In this document: in pieces, positions 34,668 through 47,151 of the stretch
Layout: each line of letters begins with the position of its first letter
Numbering within the stretch: the first letter of the stretch is position 1
Notes under the pieces: model-generated
Databases searched by the model: none
What the model was told of the DNA's origin: nothing
The model's input: only the letters and a program-made list of their open reading frames with translations
Source of the DNA: Heterocephalus glaber
Taxonomy: Eukaryota > Chordata > Mammalia > Rodentia > Bathyergidae
Assembly: GCF_000247695.1 (NCBI RefSeq)
Contig: NW_004624734.1
Location: forward strand, 32,937,734-33,001,733
Reading direction: 5' to 3'
Length of the DNA: 64,000 nucleotides
Program-made: the position numbers and the translations under genes

Positions 34668-37600
34668 CTCTACTATTCAAACCTAAGGTACGCTTTCAAT
34701 AATGTAATAAGTCATTTCAGTTTTCTAAAAATTGACTCATGGAACCCACCCTTTCCTCTCCACCTCACAAAAATCCAACCTGATGCAAAAGATTACAAGT
34801 GAATAAAAAGTAAAATGTGACAAGGTTCTCACTAGTGATTGATAAACATCACTAGTTAGGATTATAACCAGTAAGGGAAGGAGGGAGGGTCCAGAAAAGA
34901 GGTTCAGAGAGAAGAAGAGGGAAAAAAATGTCTTTACTAAGTCAGGTATTTTAAAGTAACCAGTTCCAAAGTTTAAGAAGAAAATTATGAATCTTCCTTA
35001 TACTAAAATAAACACTTAGAGTAACTTAAAGAAATACATGGAAATTTGACCAAAATAAAGTGTTTAGACCTACACCAGTGGGGATCTCTTTACACTGATA
35101 TCTCTGACCAGAGAAGTCAGTACCAGGGTAAGATCAGGTACTGAAAACAGATCTGCTGTTTTGGCATTTTAAACAGTTTGAAGAGCACACAGGTTAAAAG
35201 AGAAAAGAAACGCACGGACACGGGCCCAATCATATGCTTATAACCTCCAGCACCTCACCATTTTAAACAGTTCTATAATAGTTTGTAGAATTCATACTAG
35301 AATTTCCCAACACTTCCTATCAGATAGACGGTTTTGAAATAATTTGAATGTAAAGATAGTTCATGTCAATTTGTTCAAAATGCTGCTTTCTTCTCTTGGA
35401 TGTTTATTTGCCTTGTGGTTTTCTCAAGGAGATAGTGAGTAGTCTTTTGCATTGCTGAAACTGCTTTTTCTGGGCCAGTTACAAAAGATAGGAAGCTGAT
35501 AGTGGACAAGAAACCTGTTTATATCATTATGCTTCCTGGCAACGTAAAGGGCAATAAGAAGCTGGGCACCATATTTAGCCATGTCCTTTCCTTGTTTTTT
35601 GAAAAGTTTATGGCTTAGTCCCCATTCGTAAAGTCACTACATGCTTCCATCTTTTATAACAACTTCTACAAACTGTAATGGAAAAGCTATCTCATGGCAC
35701 CTTATATAATTTTAGTCTTCTCAGAGTTTGCATAATCTCTGGCAATTTGACATTCATACCAAAGATCTATGCCTCATCTCTTCAGGGTTTTTTTTCCTTT
35801 TAATTCCAACTTATTTCTGCAGAAGTAAAACTCCTCATATTATTTACTTTTTTAACATTAATCTTCAAACTAAATATTAGCTCAAGGTTGCAGATCAGCA
35901 CTGCACCTTTTCCAAAGATTTTCAGATCAAACCAAAAAAATAGTCTGGTTTGCTGTGCAATACAGAAAAATTTGAAAAATATACACAGTTAAAGATTTCA
36001 AGTTCCAAATCTTACTGAAAATATCTGAAACTTGAATTCCATTTTTCTTCCCATCTAAGAAAAAGCTGGCACCAAGAAACTATACCACTTCTAATATTTC
36101 TCAGTCATCACATATCCTTTCCAAAATACCATTCTAATCAGTATAATGCAAATGAATCACCAATTAAATTCCACCCAAGATATTCCCATACTAAAATCCA
36201 AAGGAAAGTCCTTGGCAAAATGCATCTTAGGATCTGCCAAACCCCAAACGTTTGAAGAAAAAAAAACCCAAAAAACTCTAGGATGTTTTGCCAAGACCCA
36301 AAAAGCCAATAGCCACCTCTGTTTGGGAAGGTCCACATGTCTCTGAGCACCTTCCACTTCATGGTCTGTGTTTGAGGTCAAGAACCACCAACCAAAGAAT
36401 TAATAAAACTGAAGCTCTAAATAAATAAACTTAGGACTCCTAACTCTGTCAGAAAGATTCACACATAGTTCATCTGTTAAGAATCTTTTTACCTTTTTCA
36501 CCCCTCCCCCCCCCCAATTAAAAGTATTTTAGCCTCAGGATTTGCTTTCATTCAGCAAGGATCACCTACACTCTGACTCTTGTGGTTATTAGGGCAAATC
36601 ACCGGGTGCTGAGAACTTGGCTTCCTCCATCTTAATAAAATAGTTCAAGTCCTGGAGGCAGTTAATCTCTGGAAGGCTCTGTGATCCCATCCCCTGACAT
36701 GTTTGATAAATATGGAAATTGTAAAATGTTCTGACTTGTTAAAATTTTTTCATCCTGCTCAACATGCTCTTTGGCCTCAACACGCACAAAGTGCTGACTT
36801 GGCACGCCTAGGAGCCTCCATCACCTTCTCTATTGTGTATACACTGACAACCCCTGAAGCATAAATAAGTCACACTTCACAAAGAAATGTTTATTCTACA
36901 TTCTAAGAGGGATTCTCCTTTTCTCAAGGAAACAAAAGTATGGCAAAGGGGAGGGGAAAGGGTGTGTACATAAAATGTGGTAGAAAGGAGAAAAAAATAC
37001 CCTCATTTCTAAATGATTGCACAACTGAAGACCATAAAAAAAAAAAATCTGGGCTTGGGAAAGGTGTGCCTACAGTTGGCTAATAAACAAATCTTTCAGA
37101 GTCTGAAATTATTATGGTAAGAAAAAACTTGTTTCTTGCTTTTCAAAATATAATGAACAATATAAGGGTTTTTTCCTCCCACTATACTAATGAGGATAAA
37201 TAGTGCAGTTTTCTTTTGATACTTCCTTTAATTCAAATAAGTCAATTCTCCTTCAACATTACTTAAACTTAAGAAAATGAAATAGTACTATAACCTACAT
37301 CTGGCCACCAGTGAGCAAGCAAGCAAGCTCTGGTCACATGGATAGGTCCAATTTCTACTCATCTCAAACAACTAACCATCTTTGAGATTGAGCAACTATA
37401 TAAATATCAAGAAAGTGGGCCTGTAACTGACAAACCAGGTACAGAGTTAGAAATCTTGCAGATATAAGATTCAGAGAAAAATTCTGCAGAAAAAAACTAC
37501 AATGATAATAACACTGATGAAATTCTGATGATGCACTGGAAAACTCTAGTATCTCTAGCTAGATACATTCCTTATAGACAGTACTGATTATTTCCAGATA

Positions 37601-37690
37601 CAAACATCAAATTCCCAACACTGACCATTTCCTTTATGGGGTCTCCTGAGGTTGTTGATTATATTAATTTATAATTACGACAGCAACAGT
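34668..37690. other. Long mostly unique stretch
   Basis: I find no named repeat. A minus-strand region at about 35380-35790 has coding-like pieces (AKYGAQLLIALYVARKH..., CQIARDYANSE) broken by stops. It might be an old processed pseudogene, parent unknown. A C-run lies at 36506-36516. Open frames at 36138-36381 on both strands are unsupported. Confidence 0.35.
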
Positions 37691-37708
37691 AAAAGAAAGA
37701 ACCACATA

Positions 37709-38084
37709 TGATTTTTTATACAGTGGAGTACTACTCTGCCATAAAGGAGGATGTGTTTCAGACATTTAGAGCTAAATGGATGAACCTTAAGACCATACTC
37801 TTAAGTGAAATAAATCAGACACACCTGTTTAAATACTGTACTGTTTCTCTGGAGTGAGAAACTGAATGTGGAAATAAGCACTGAGATGTATAATGGATGT
37901 TGGGAAGTGGGAAGAAAGTGTTCAAATGGGAAGGAGAACAAGGGAGAAGAGAGAGAAAAAGGAACGAAGAGACAAGAAAAAAAGTGAAAATAGAAGGAAA
38001 AAATGAAAACAGCTTTTGTACATAGGGAGGGGAGGGGACTCGAGGGTGAGAATGGGATAAAATAAAATAAAATTTATTTTAAAA
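37709..38084 (+). mobile_element. L1 3' end with clear TSD
   Basis: ORF2 tail motifs 'acagtggagtactactctgcc', 'tggatgaaccttaagaccat' and 'aagtgaaataaatcagacac', then a purine-rich 3'UTR and an A-rich end. AAAGAAAGAACCACATA flanks it on both sides (about 37692-37708 and 38085-38101), so this is a severely 5'-truncated, comparatively recent insertion. Confidence 0.92.
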
Positions 38085-38101
38085 AAAGAAAGAACCACAT
38101 A

Positions 38102-40548
38102 AATGCATGGTAGAAAGAAAACAGGCCTCATGAATGCAAAGGTAGGCACATCTCAGTAAAAAGAAAAGTAAGCAGTACAAGGCTGACTGCCAGACAGCTG
38201 AAGGGAAATGGAAAGCGATCAAGAGTCAGAATAGCATACATAATGTTAAAACCTTCCAGGGATAATTGAGAATTAGCTTGAAGCCTGCAGACAGTTCTCG
38301 GGGCCTAGGTTAGGGGTACAGGAAAAGAATGACCAGGCCATTTCAAAGAGCATGAACTTGATCTGTGGCTGCTGGGGAAGGAAGGAAAGAAGGAAACAAG
38401 GAGAAAGGGGTGCAAACTTTGGACTTTCAGCCTAGTGTTGGTAACCCAATTAAGAAAAGTGGATAAAAGATAACTTCAGGGGAAAAATTAATCTTAAGAA
38501 TAGTTGTAACTCAGAACAGTACAGCACAAAAAAAACACTGCTTTAGAGAAAAGAAGACCAGACAATCAATGACCAAGTGATCTATCTTCTCCTAGAGTGA
38601 CAGAATGCCATGGGTCTACTTGGTGCTCAACTTCTCTGATGTCTCAGGGTTTTGATTTATTAAATGAAGATAACAATGCTTAACTCCTAACTTTGATGTG
38701 AAGAATAAATAAAACTATTTAGCCCAATACCCAGTTACTACCATAAGCAGCACATCATTTCCCAAAGTGTAGTATAGACAGTATCGGTGATTAGGCAATG
38801 TTTTAATAGATATGACATAAAAACTTAATATCACCTTAAAACCTAAAATCACCAAGTGTTCATGGGTACTATCACTTAGGATAAAGCTAAGTTCTAAAAA
38901 GTTAGTTTTAAAAATTACTAAGTAAATAAAGTAAAAGAGGTAGATAGATATGACAAAAATGATAAGGGTGATTATCAGCAGACCAAACTTTGTGAAACAT
39001 TAACCCTGGAAAAAGGGTTACCAAGTTCCTTCAAGGCAGGGGCTTGGTCAAATTATTCTATTATAAGGAACAGGTATGTGCCAGAGTTCTAAATGTATTT
39101 CAATACCTTCTGAACATTCAAGCTTAGAAACCATATTTTAACCAAATGTTATTCTTACCTGTACTTACTCGTTGCACAGCTATGCTAACCATGGATCATC
39201 AAGGGATCCATATGATTAAGGAAAACAAATTCTGTTAGTCCTTTCTCCCTTCCTTAACTATCAATGTAATTATCAGTGCACAAAACAATAAAATTATCCC
39301 TCCAAGGAAAGGAATGATTTCATATATCCAGTATTATGATGTTTCTCTTTTCCCACAAGTTTCATAACATCATTCTAAGATAATTTGCAGTCAAAGGGAT
39401 GGATGTGAATAACTGTACACTTTAAAATGAATTTGTTTTCCCTTTTAGAGCAAAAAGGAAATCTGGTGTCATATATATGATTCACAAAGGAAGCAGCATG
39501 CTATAAGTAGCCTGTTTTTCAAAAGAAAACTATAAAAGGCTTCCTGATGTTTTTAGCATCCCATATACTTGGAGCAAGATGTCATTCTTATAATTCTGCT
39601 GTGTATGGATAATAGTTTCATTCTAATTTAATAAGTAAAAATAAACACAGTCTTATGCCAGAACCTCACTCATTTACTTATCCAACAGGTAAACCCTTTG
39701 TTTCATGATTGGATAATAATTTTCAAGTACTGAAAGAATATTTTCTCAGTTTTTGTGATATTCATAATATAATGCCTATATAGACATGACACAGTTTTAA
39801 GTTAAATGTGCACTGTTAATATTTTTCTCCATAAAAGTCCAGACAATAAAAAAGTCAAATCCTATTTGTTGTGTTTCCCAGTTTAAATGGTGTTACTACT
39901 CCTGCTATGGCTGATTTGAAACTACTAACATGATATAAGTTTACAAACAACACAATATCAAGAATATTAAAATAAAATTTGTACAAAATTATAAAATATT
40001 GAGTTTTGAGTACTTACCTTTGTTTTAAAAATAATCCATTTAATTGTAAGTTTATGCTTGAATATTTAATGATAATCAGCTCATAAAATTTCTGAAAATT
40101 TATGAGGACTTGAAGAAGCTGATTCCAGCATACCACTGGCCATGAACAACATCCCACACATTGTTGCTATTAACACCAGATTTACATACCAATTCCGAGT
40201 CTTCTAAATTAAAAAGTCTCTTAGATAAATGTAGTAAATTTTGTGTATTAATGAGATGATGATAGTAACAAAAATAAACCTGTAGGTATTACAACTTGCA
40301 TTTTTATATAGCTAAGTTCATAGTTAACAATAGAAAACTTCTGAAACACATCATCCATAAGCCTGTAAGAAATGTAAGCAACATACATATTTTGAGGGGA
40401 AAAAAAACATGAACCTAAGAATAAAGACATTTACTCTGATTTTTACAATAAAATTTATCAGAAAAACCTGATTTCCTACAGAAACCAAAAATAAAAGAAA
40501 TGGCTACTTATAAAACAAATTATAAAGATTCTTTCTGTAAGAAAACCA
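38102..40548. other. Unassigned stretch with one MIR
   Basis: A MIR-like fragment lies at about 38620-38740 ('gtgctcaacttctctgatgtctcagg', 'gttactaccataagcagc'). A 74-nt minus-strand open block at 40018-40091 has a donor AAAG|GTAAGTAC and an acceptor TTTTCAG, but its phase does not join the 34-36 kb candidates. Otherwise nothing supportable. Confidence 0.4.
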
Positions 40549-40686
40549 ATTGCTAGGTGGCGCAGTGGTGTACACCTGTAATCCTAGCACTTGGGAGGCT
40601 TAGGCAGGAGGGATCTCCATGAGTTCAAGGACAGCCTGAAATATATAGTGACATCCTTTCTCAAAAAATAAATAAACAAAAAAAAG
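40549..40686 (+). mobile_element. B1-type SINE
   Basis: GCTAGGTGGCGCAGTGGTGT, TAATCCTAGCACTTGGGAGG, GAGTTCAAGGACAGCCTGAA and an A-rich tail: a 7SL-derived B1-type element in plus orientation. Confidence 0.85.
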
Positions 40687-42095
40687 CTATGTGTTTTAGA
40701 TTTCATTATATGCCTATGCCAAATTTTTAATTTGCAAAAGATAAAAGAGGAAATTACAAGCAAATACAAAGCTGTTTCACTAATCATTCAAGTAAACTAC
40801 TCATAGAATTAGAAAAGTTATATTCCATGAAATGGTCATTTATGATGTTAACTAGTACTTTTAAGCACTTTCAGGCACAAATCTGTAATACTTTTCTTCA
40901 AAAAGCAAAAATCAGTTTAATTGTTCCTAGTTCCTGGGAAAAGCTCAATTAGCTGGTTTATATTAAAAGGAAGAAAAGTCAACTACCTTCTCTTTCATGG
41001 AGAATATGCCTATGTCATGACTTTCCAAAACCTACTGTAAAATCCTATGAAACTGTTTACTTCAAAAGTAAGTCATCAAAGCTGTGGAAAGTGTACAGCA
41101 TACACACTGTTTATCTCTACAAGATGGAGCATATGGAAAAAATTTACAACTATCCAGTGCTATTACAATGCAAAACAAACATGTAGAAAAATACAACAGG
41201 GATATATATATATAGTGAGATTTGTTCACAAATTGGAGATGCTGAAGGCACATGGAAGTTTTTACAAAAATTGCAATGTTTAAGACATCAACAGGACCAT
41301 GGTGCTAACCTGGGCTTTATAAAAAGAATGTATGTGATAAATTCTGTTGTTCCTTTTGAATTATAGCAGGTTTAGGGATTTGGGTTAATTTGAGAAGTAG
41401 CCCTTAAGAAAATGAAGGAGAAAAAAAAAAAAGAAAATGAAGGAGAAAAAAAACCCAATTCTTATCTTGTGTTTAAAATTTCAAATACTGTAAAGCATTA
41501 CGGATAATAAAAAAATTATAGAACAACTAAAGCCAGAAAATAACTGTTGAGTGATATTCAAATATAGATTATTTTAATGAAATATTTATTATGACTCAAA
41601 CAAGTTAGTCTTTTTTAAAAATTGTAGCAACAGACTGTAAATTTTTTAATTTAATCCATTTTTGTAAAATCATCTTGCATAAATTTAAAATTTTGTAGTT
41701 TGCTCTTTTAGTGTGGTCTAGTTTGAGACTATACATTATTTCAAAAGTCTAGTTTTCACACATAAAGGTTGAATGAAAAAATAACTTTCCCCAAATTCTC
41801 AGTATCAGTGGTACCTTGAAGAAAATTCTAACATAAAGACAGAAAAGAAATTCCTGCAATATAAAAGCACTCTGTATCCACAGCACACATGTACTAAATG
41901 CAGAGGCCGAAATGTGGCTTGAGTGTTCTGTTTTCTTCATTTCTCTAGTCATTAGTCTAGCAGCAAAATTCTGACGAGAGCGCATTCTTTCCACACATCC
42001 TAAATGTCAAAGGCCTGTTTACAAAAAGGCAAAACAGTCTACTGTATTTTAAAAAACGTAAGGGCCAGCATGAGATTTTTCTGAATAAGGAATCT
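40687..42095. other. Unassigned stretch
   Basis: A 20-bp direct repeat (GAAAATGAAGGAG plus A-run) is present twice at about 41409-41450. No gene recognised. Confidence 0.4.
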
Positions 42096-42099
42096 ATTT

Positions 42100-42250
42100 C
42101 TGCCTCCACCACTGCCTCATTTTATAACCTGAGTGAAGAGATTTATCCACTCTGTACTCGGCTTTAAAAATAAAGAAGGGGCCACATAACCTCTGTGTAG
42201 CTCCCTAGAATACTGTGAGGCTACAATAAATAACAAGCATAAAAGCTTTG
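42100..42250 (+). repeat. MIR SINE
   Basis: 'tgcctccaccactgcctcattttataacctgag', 'ctctgtactcggctttaaaaata' and 'gtgaggctacaataaataac' are the MIR core in order. Confidence 0.6.
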
Positions 42251-43414
42251 ATCTCTTGTTGGGTGAATACATTCTGACATAGGCAGGAGAGGTTTCAGAG
42301 ATTCCTGAGAGACTAGTGGTGGTGAAGACAGAATACAAGGCACAGATAAACTGATCCCAGGAAAATGCCTGTTAACACTTTTTATTTATTTCCTTGATAG
42401 ACATGGTCTTTGAAACCAAGCCTGTAAAAATGCCATCTAGTTTCTTCTTCTATAACACCCACTTACACCATCACTATAAATTATAACTTCTGAACAGGTA
42501 AGAGACAACTAGACTAACTAGACTTACGACTAGAAAAGCCAGAGGAAAAATCAGGGTGACTAATTTCTAGATCTAGCTCCTGATATTTAAAAAAAGAAAA
42601 GTTAGTTATGAAGTTAGTATTAAAAAATCAGTTTTCAGCCTTTTTATAGTCCCGTCTGCCTCTTTCATGAGAAATCATGAAAATGATTGCCAAGATTTCT
42701 TGGTGGGAAAATGATTTTGTAAGATGAAACAACTGTAGTTAATTGAAACTTAGTTTCTGGATAGATGCCAGTATTTGCTTTTAAGTTATTAAGGACTGGT
42801 ACACAGTATTTTTTCAGTTGAATCTTCTCTCTAATGGCCCTCACAATGTAATTTGGGTTTTTTAACTATGAAGGCATAATGATGGCAACAGTTTAGTTCT
42901 TATTTTCCCTAGAAGTTCAAGACACAACATTTTAAATGGCAGATACTTATTAAAATACCATATGATAATCCAGCAACATGTAGAGGATGGATTTAAAGGA
43001 AGTGGTAAGGTGGAGAAATTGGTCTTATTGATGTTCCTATCAAATTGTGGATACATTTTCCCAACAGAGGCAGGATTATAAACAGCCGCTCGAATCACTC
43101 TCTGGAGTGTTAAAGTTATAACCTAATAATGAGGAAAGCCTTTCCTTTCATATTAACACTCAACAATAGGTTAAGATAAATTTTCTTATTTTCACATCCC
43201 ATTCAAAAATGGAACTAGTCAGTAGTCATGTGAAAAAGGCATGGAAAACTAATATATAGTGATTCTTTTTATCTCAGATTTAAAAAAATAAAGAGTTCTT
43301 TCTTAGGAACAACATAATCAAATATGATCAGTATCAACTACTTCCACAATGAATCTTTCATGAATAAATTTGAAGAAACTGCTTCTTAGCTGGCAGGTCG
43401 AAACACACACACAC
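42251..43414. other. Unassigned stretch
   Basis: I see no supported feature. Confidence 0.4.
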
Positions 43415-43733
43415 CCCCTTTATCCACAGGAGATATGTTCCAAGACATTCCTCAGGTACCTGTAACCAAGGATTGCACTGAACCCTATATATACTATTTT
43501 TTCCCAATACATACCTATGGTAAAGTTTAACTTATAAATTATGCACAGTAGGAGATTAACAACAATAACTAATAAAAAATTGAATGGTTATAATAATACA
43601 CTATAATAAATATTGTTTAAATCCTATGAACTATTTATTTCTGGAATTTCCCATTTAATATTTTCAGATGGCAAATGACTAGGGGTAACTCAAACCATAG
43701 AGGGCAAAATCATAGATAAGAGAGGACTACTGC
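43415..43733. mobile_element. Tigger/pogo-type MITE
   Basis: One end reads CCCCCTTTATCCACAGGAGAT ('...tgttccaagacattcctcag...tgtaaccaaggattg'), the other TCATAGATAAGAGAGGACTA. These are the inverted-repeat-like ends of the mammalian 'ttatccacagggg' Tigger-derived MITEs, with the internal 'gcacagtaggagattaacaa' block. Nonautonomous. Confidence 0.75.
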
Positions 43734-44384
43734 ATATTCACCAAGGCCTTCCCAGAGCATTCATTTTTTTTTTCCTTGACAGGAATGAGTTGGCCCAAGA
43801 AGCTACTTCAGTTCAGTGGTGACTGGGGAGGGAAGGATCCTTAATCCACCAACAGTTCCCCCGGAACAGACCCCAGGTACAAAGAAGCCTTTTGGGGGAC
43901 TGCGAAGTGGCCAAAACAGTGAAAGCCTCACCCCTCTAGCCTCCTAGTGCTTACTATTTGGCTTGTTGGAGAACCAGAAAGTTCAGAGGGTTTCATTGGC
44001 TTTTAGGATGCACTGAATTGAAGATTTCATGATTTAAATTAAATTCCTGATTGAAAAACTTTACAAAATTACCCATGTAAATTTCATCCAAATATAGCTG
44101 GGAGACTGAATGAATGTTAGCAGCAATGGTGATGTCAAGTGGTATTTTACACTCAAAAGCATCCAAATTGGGGGATGTAAAAAATAAAAACAAGCATTAA
44201 AAGATTTAAAAATAGGGGAATGTGTGTGGGTAGAAAAATAAGAGGATGTGCTGAAAAGTAGCATTATTACTTTTTATACTTTCTTATGTTTAAAGAAATA
44301 TTGCAGGCTAAACACAGGAATACCATCTGTAGCTCTAAACCTTAACGTATATTTGTTATTAGAGACTGGTTTTTCTCCTGACCA
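43734..44384. other. Unassigned stretch
   Basis: A 94-nt block at 43783-43876 has splice-like ends, but all three frames contain stops, so no coding exon is supported. Confidence 0.4.
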
Positions 44385-44781
44385 AATTATTCATCAACAT
44401 TTAATAAAATTTAACTGAGTGTCTACTGTAAGCCAAGTACTGTGCTAGAGGATATAGAGAATGTTGACAAAAAGGACCTATCTTCTGCCCTTAAGGATCT
44501 TGGAAGAAGACAAAGAACTATAAAGTGTAACAAATGCTATGATAATAGGATAATGTGGAACAGAATGCAGGAACACAGGGAAGGTGTCACTTCAGGAAGT
44601 AAAGTTTAGGTTGAAACTAGGGGCTAAGTAGGAATTAGAAAAGATAGATGAACATGGCAGAAGAACCGTATGTGAAAGAGCTTATAGGCAAGAAGAGGTT
44701 AAATGAAATGAAAAAAAATTGAATTCAACAGTGTGACAGCATGGACAAGTGTATAGTGGTGTAAGATAAACTTAAAAAATA
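44385..44781 (+). repeat. Ancient dispersed repeat, left part
   Basis: 'taactgagtgtctactgtaagccaagtactgtgctag', 'acctatcttctgcccttaagg', 'acttcaggaagtaaagtttaggttgaaac' match the old repeat also seen elsewhere. The sequence resumes after the Tigger element at 47152. Confidence 0.55.
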
Positions 44782-45108
44782 CACTGGAACTTTGACTTAC
44801 AAACTCAATTCGTTTGTGAGGGCTGGTTGTAACTAAAGTTAGTTTAGTTTTATTTTTCTCATAAGAAATAATGGAAATATCCATAATGCATTCCAAACCT
44901 CCTAAAGCACCTCTTAACTAATATTTTCACAATAAAAAAGGGTTGTATAATGTGCATAACTTACCAGAAACACCAATAATTTTCCTAGTGTAATCACCAA
45001 AAAGTTATTAAATGTGCCCAGTTTACCAGAAACAACAATTTCATACTGTACTCACCATTCAAGTTGGCATCTTTGGCTTGCAGGAAAGGAGGATAAAATG
45101 GAAGGTAG

Positions 45109-46929
45109 TTATTGTTCAGATTTCCATAAGAACATCAGGAATCTGACTGTCTTATGGCCTTTCTCTCCTTGAGAGAGTCTTAGCCCACTAGGACCTGCTT
45201 CTGATTCATTAGGTCTCAACCTTTTCAGAACTAAAAACTGGTCTAAGGTTGTCTGTTTCTGTCTTTTCTTTAACACTGTTCTGTAGTATGACATAATACT
45301 GTCATTAAGTGAATGCAACAATTGGCTTTTTCTCTGTCTGGGTGGGTCTTCTCTACAAATGTTTGTAGCTCTGTCCATTTTTTCAGGATTTCCTTTAATT
45401 CAGAAGAAGAATTTGCTACATGATTGTTGATATTTCCTCTCCTCTTCAGAAAGCTCCTCAGCTACCATTCTCTGTTGCTCAGCCAGAAGTTGCTGAAGTT
45501 TCTCTGTAGACAATTCCTCTGAGTGTTCCTCCACCAGTTCCTCAACATCACCACTGTCTACCTGCAAGCCTATGGACTCTGCTATAATGACAATGTCATC
45601 AACCACAGGTTCAGGTGAGGTTTCAGGGTCCTCTACACACCCTTCAAAGTCTCTCACCTATATAATTTTAGGCCACATTTTCTCCCAGGCAGATCTCAGT
45701 GTCCTTAGAGAGACACTGGTCCAGGATTTCTCAACCCCACATAAGAAAGGATATTGTAATGTTTCTTCCAGAACTCTTTAAGGGTTAAATCTGTATCTGA
45801 GATAACCTGGAAGCACTTCAGGAACAGTTCCTTGGTGTATAGTTTCTTAGTTAGCTATAACCTGCTGGTTAATTGGCAGCAGCAGAGGAGTTGTATTAGA
45901 TGGGAGGAACTTGACTGAGAGACATGGGGATTCTTTAGCCAATTTTTCCAAATCTTGTGGGTGAGCAGGAGCATTGTCCATGATGAGGAGAGCCTTAAGT
46001 GGTAAACCTTTGTCCTCTAGATATTTCTTAACAGTAGTATAGAAAGCCCCCCTGATCCACTCAAGAAAAAGTACTCTTGTTACCCAGGCTTTTGTTTTAG
46101 ATCTCTACATTACCCCTATTCTTCATGACTTTATGTTTTCTGAATACTCTAGGGGTCTCAGAGTGATAAACCAAGAGAAGCTTTATACTGAAGTCACCAC
46201 TCACAATGGCACATAGCAATAAGGTTAGCCTATCCTTCATAGGCTTGTAGCCTGACATTTTCTTCTCTTCCTGGGTAATGTATATTCTCCTGGACATTTT
46301 CTTCCAGGAAAGGCCAGTTTTATCAGAGTTGAAAACTTGATGAGAGTAAAAGCCATTTCTCTGTGTCATCATTTCAAAGTTGTGTATGTAATTTTCAGCA
46401 GCCCTTTTCTCAGCACTGGCTGCCTCCTCATGTGCCTAGTTACACTATGAACCCCAGTCCTCACTTTAAAATTGTGAAATCACCCCTTACTGGCATAAAA
46501 TGTTTCACCATTATCATTTGTCAATGGATTTTCCTTTATGAGATCTGCATTTATAGCCCTACCTTTTTCACAAATTATAGATGAAAATAGGCTATAATCT
46601 GCCATCTGCCTTTTGTTTATCCACACTAATAACAGCCTTTCTACCTTATATAACACTGTTGATCATGACTTACTAATTTGAGTACCTTTAGCAACACTAG
46701 CTTCCTTATACAAATCTTTTCTCTGTAAGATTGTTGAGATGGTGGATTTTGACATGCTGTACATGGTAGCAAGATCAGTCACATGAACGCCACTCTCATA
46801 TTTCTCCACAATTTCTTTCTTCTTTTTGATTGTGATTGTTTTCTTTACTTTCCCTTCCTTCCTTAGCTTCTTTTGTAGCTTTTTTTGGGTCATTTTGATA
46901 GCAGTAATTGTAATTATTATATAAAGCAC
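45109..46929 (-). pseudogene. Tigger transposase pseudogene
   Basis: Read from the minus strand, the N-terminal part (46929-46663) has a basic CENP-B/psq-type helix-turn-helix: KKKEIVEKYESGVHVTDLA, then MSKSTISTIL. The DDE catalytic domain continues at 46372-46097 with FNSDKTGLSWKKM (first Asp at 46322-46324; the usual Glu after it is Lys), EEKKMSGYK and KDRLTLLL. The second Asp is in LLIMDNAPAHP (codon 45976-45978). A long acidic C-terminal stretch (45657-45400; EELVEEHSEEL) and a final segment with QTTLDQFL (45255-45232) follow. Frameshifts and stops separate the pieces, so no full-length protein is made. Confidence 0.88.
45232..45255 (-). other. PIP-box-like motif at the Tigger transposase C-terminus
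   Basis: QTTLDQFL preceded by KKRQK resembles a PCNA-interacting (PIP) box, Q-x-x-L-x-x-F-[F/Y], with Leu in the last aromatic position. PCNA binding by pogo transposase is reported in the literature as I recall it. Here it is an inherited feature of a dead element. Confidence 0.5.
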
Positions 46930-47151
46930 TGACCAAAATCACATCTACAAACATGCACATCTGGACTCAGACTGACTCTTATGTATGCTTACATATGCTT
47001 TTCTGGCATCATAAGTCTTTCTTTACAACTGCACAAATGGCCAGCGTTCAGATCCTAACTCAAGACTTTGGCCATTAGTTAAAACTAAAATTCCAGTCAT
47101 AACCCAAGTTGTTTGTATGTGAGGATGGTCATAACTCGAAGGTCCACTGTA

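Larger units (their letters stand above)
44782..47149 (-). mobile_element. Full-length Tigger DNA transposon relic (2,368 bp)
   Basis: Both ends lie at TA dinucleotides (44780-44781 and 47150-47151), the target duplication of Tc1/mariner-pogo elements. The right end, read inward, begins CAGTGGACCTTCGAG. The left end begins CACTGGAACTTTGACTTAC, a diverged copy of the same terminal inverted repeat. Length and gene layout match autonomous Tigger elements, transcribed on the minus strand. It is inactive, since the coding region is broken. It inserted into an older repeat. Confidence 0.9.

Noticed and set aside
40018..40091. Minus-strand 74-nt open block with strong donor AAAG|GTAAGTAC
   Set aside because: Open in one frame, but the phase does not join the 36 and 34 kb blocks without creating a stop. 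Probably chance in AT-rich DNA.
43783..43876. Exon-like block with acceptor TTTTTTCCTTGACAG and donor CCCCAG|GTAC
   Set aside because: All three frames contain stop codons in 94 nt, so it cannot be an internal coding exon. Noncoding exon remains untestable here.
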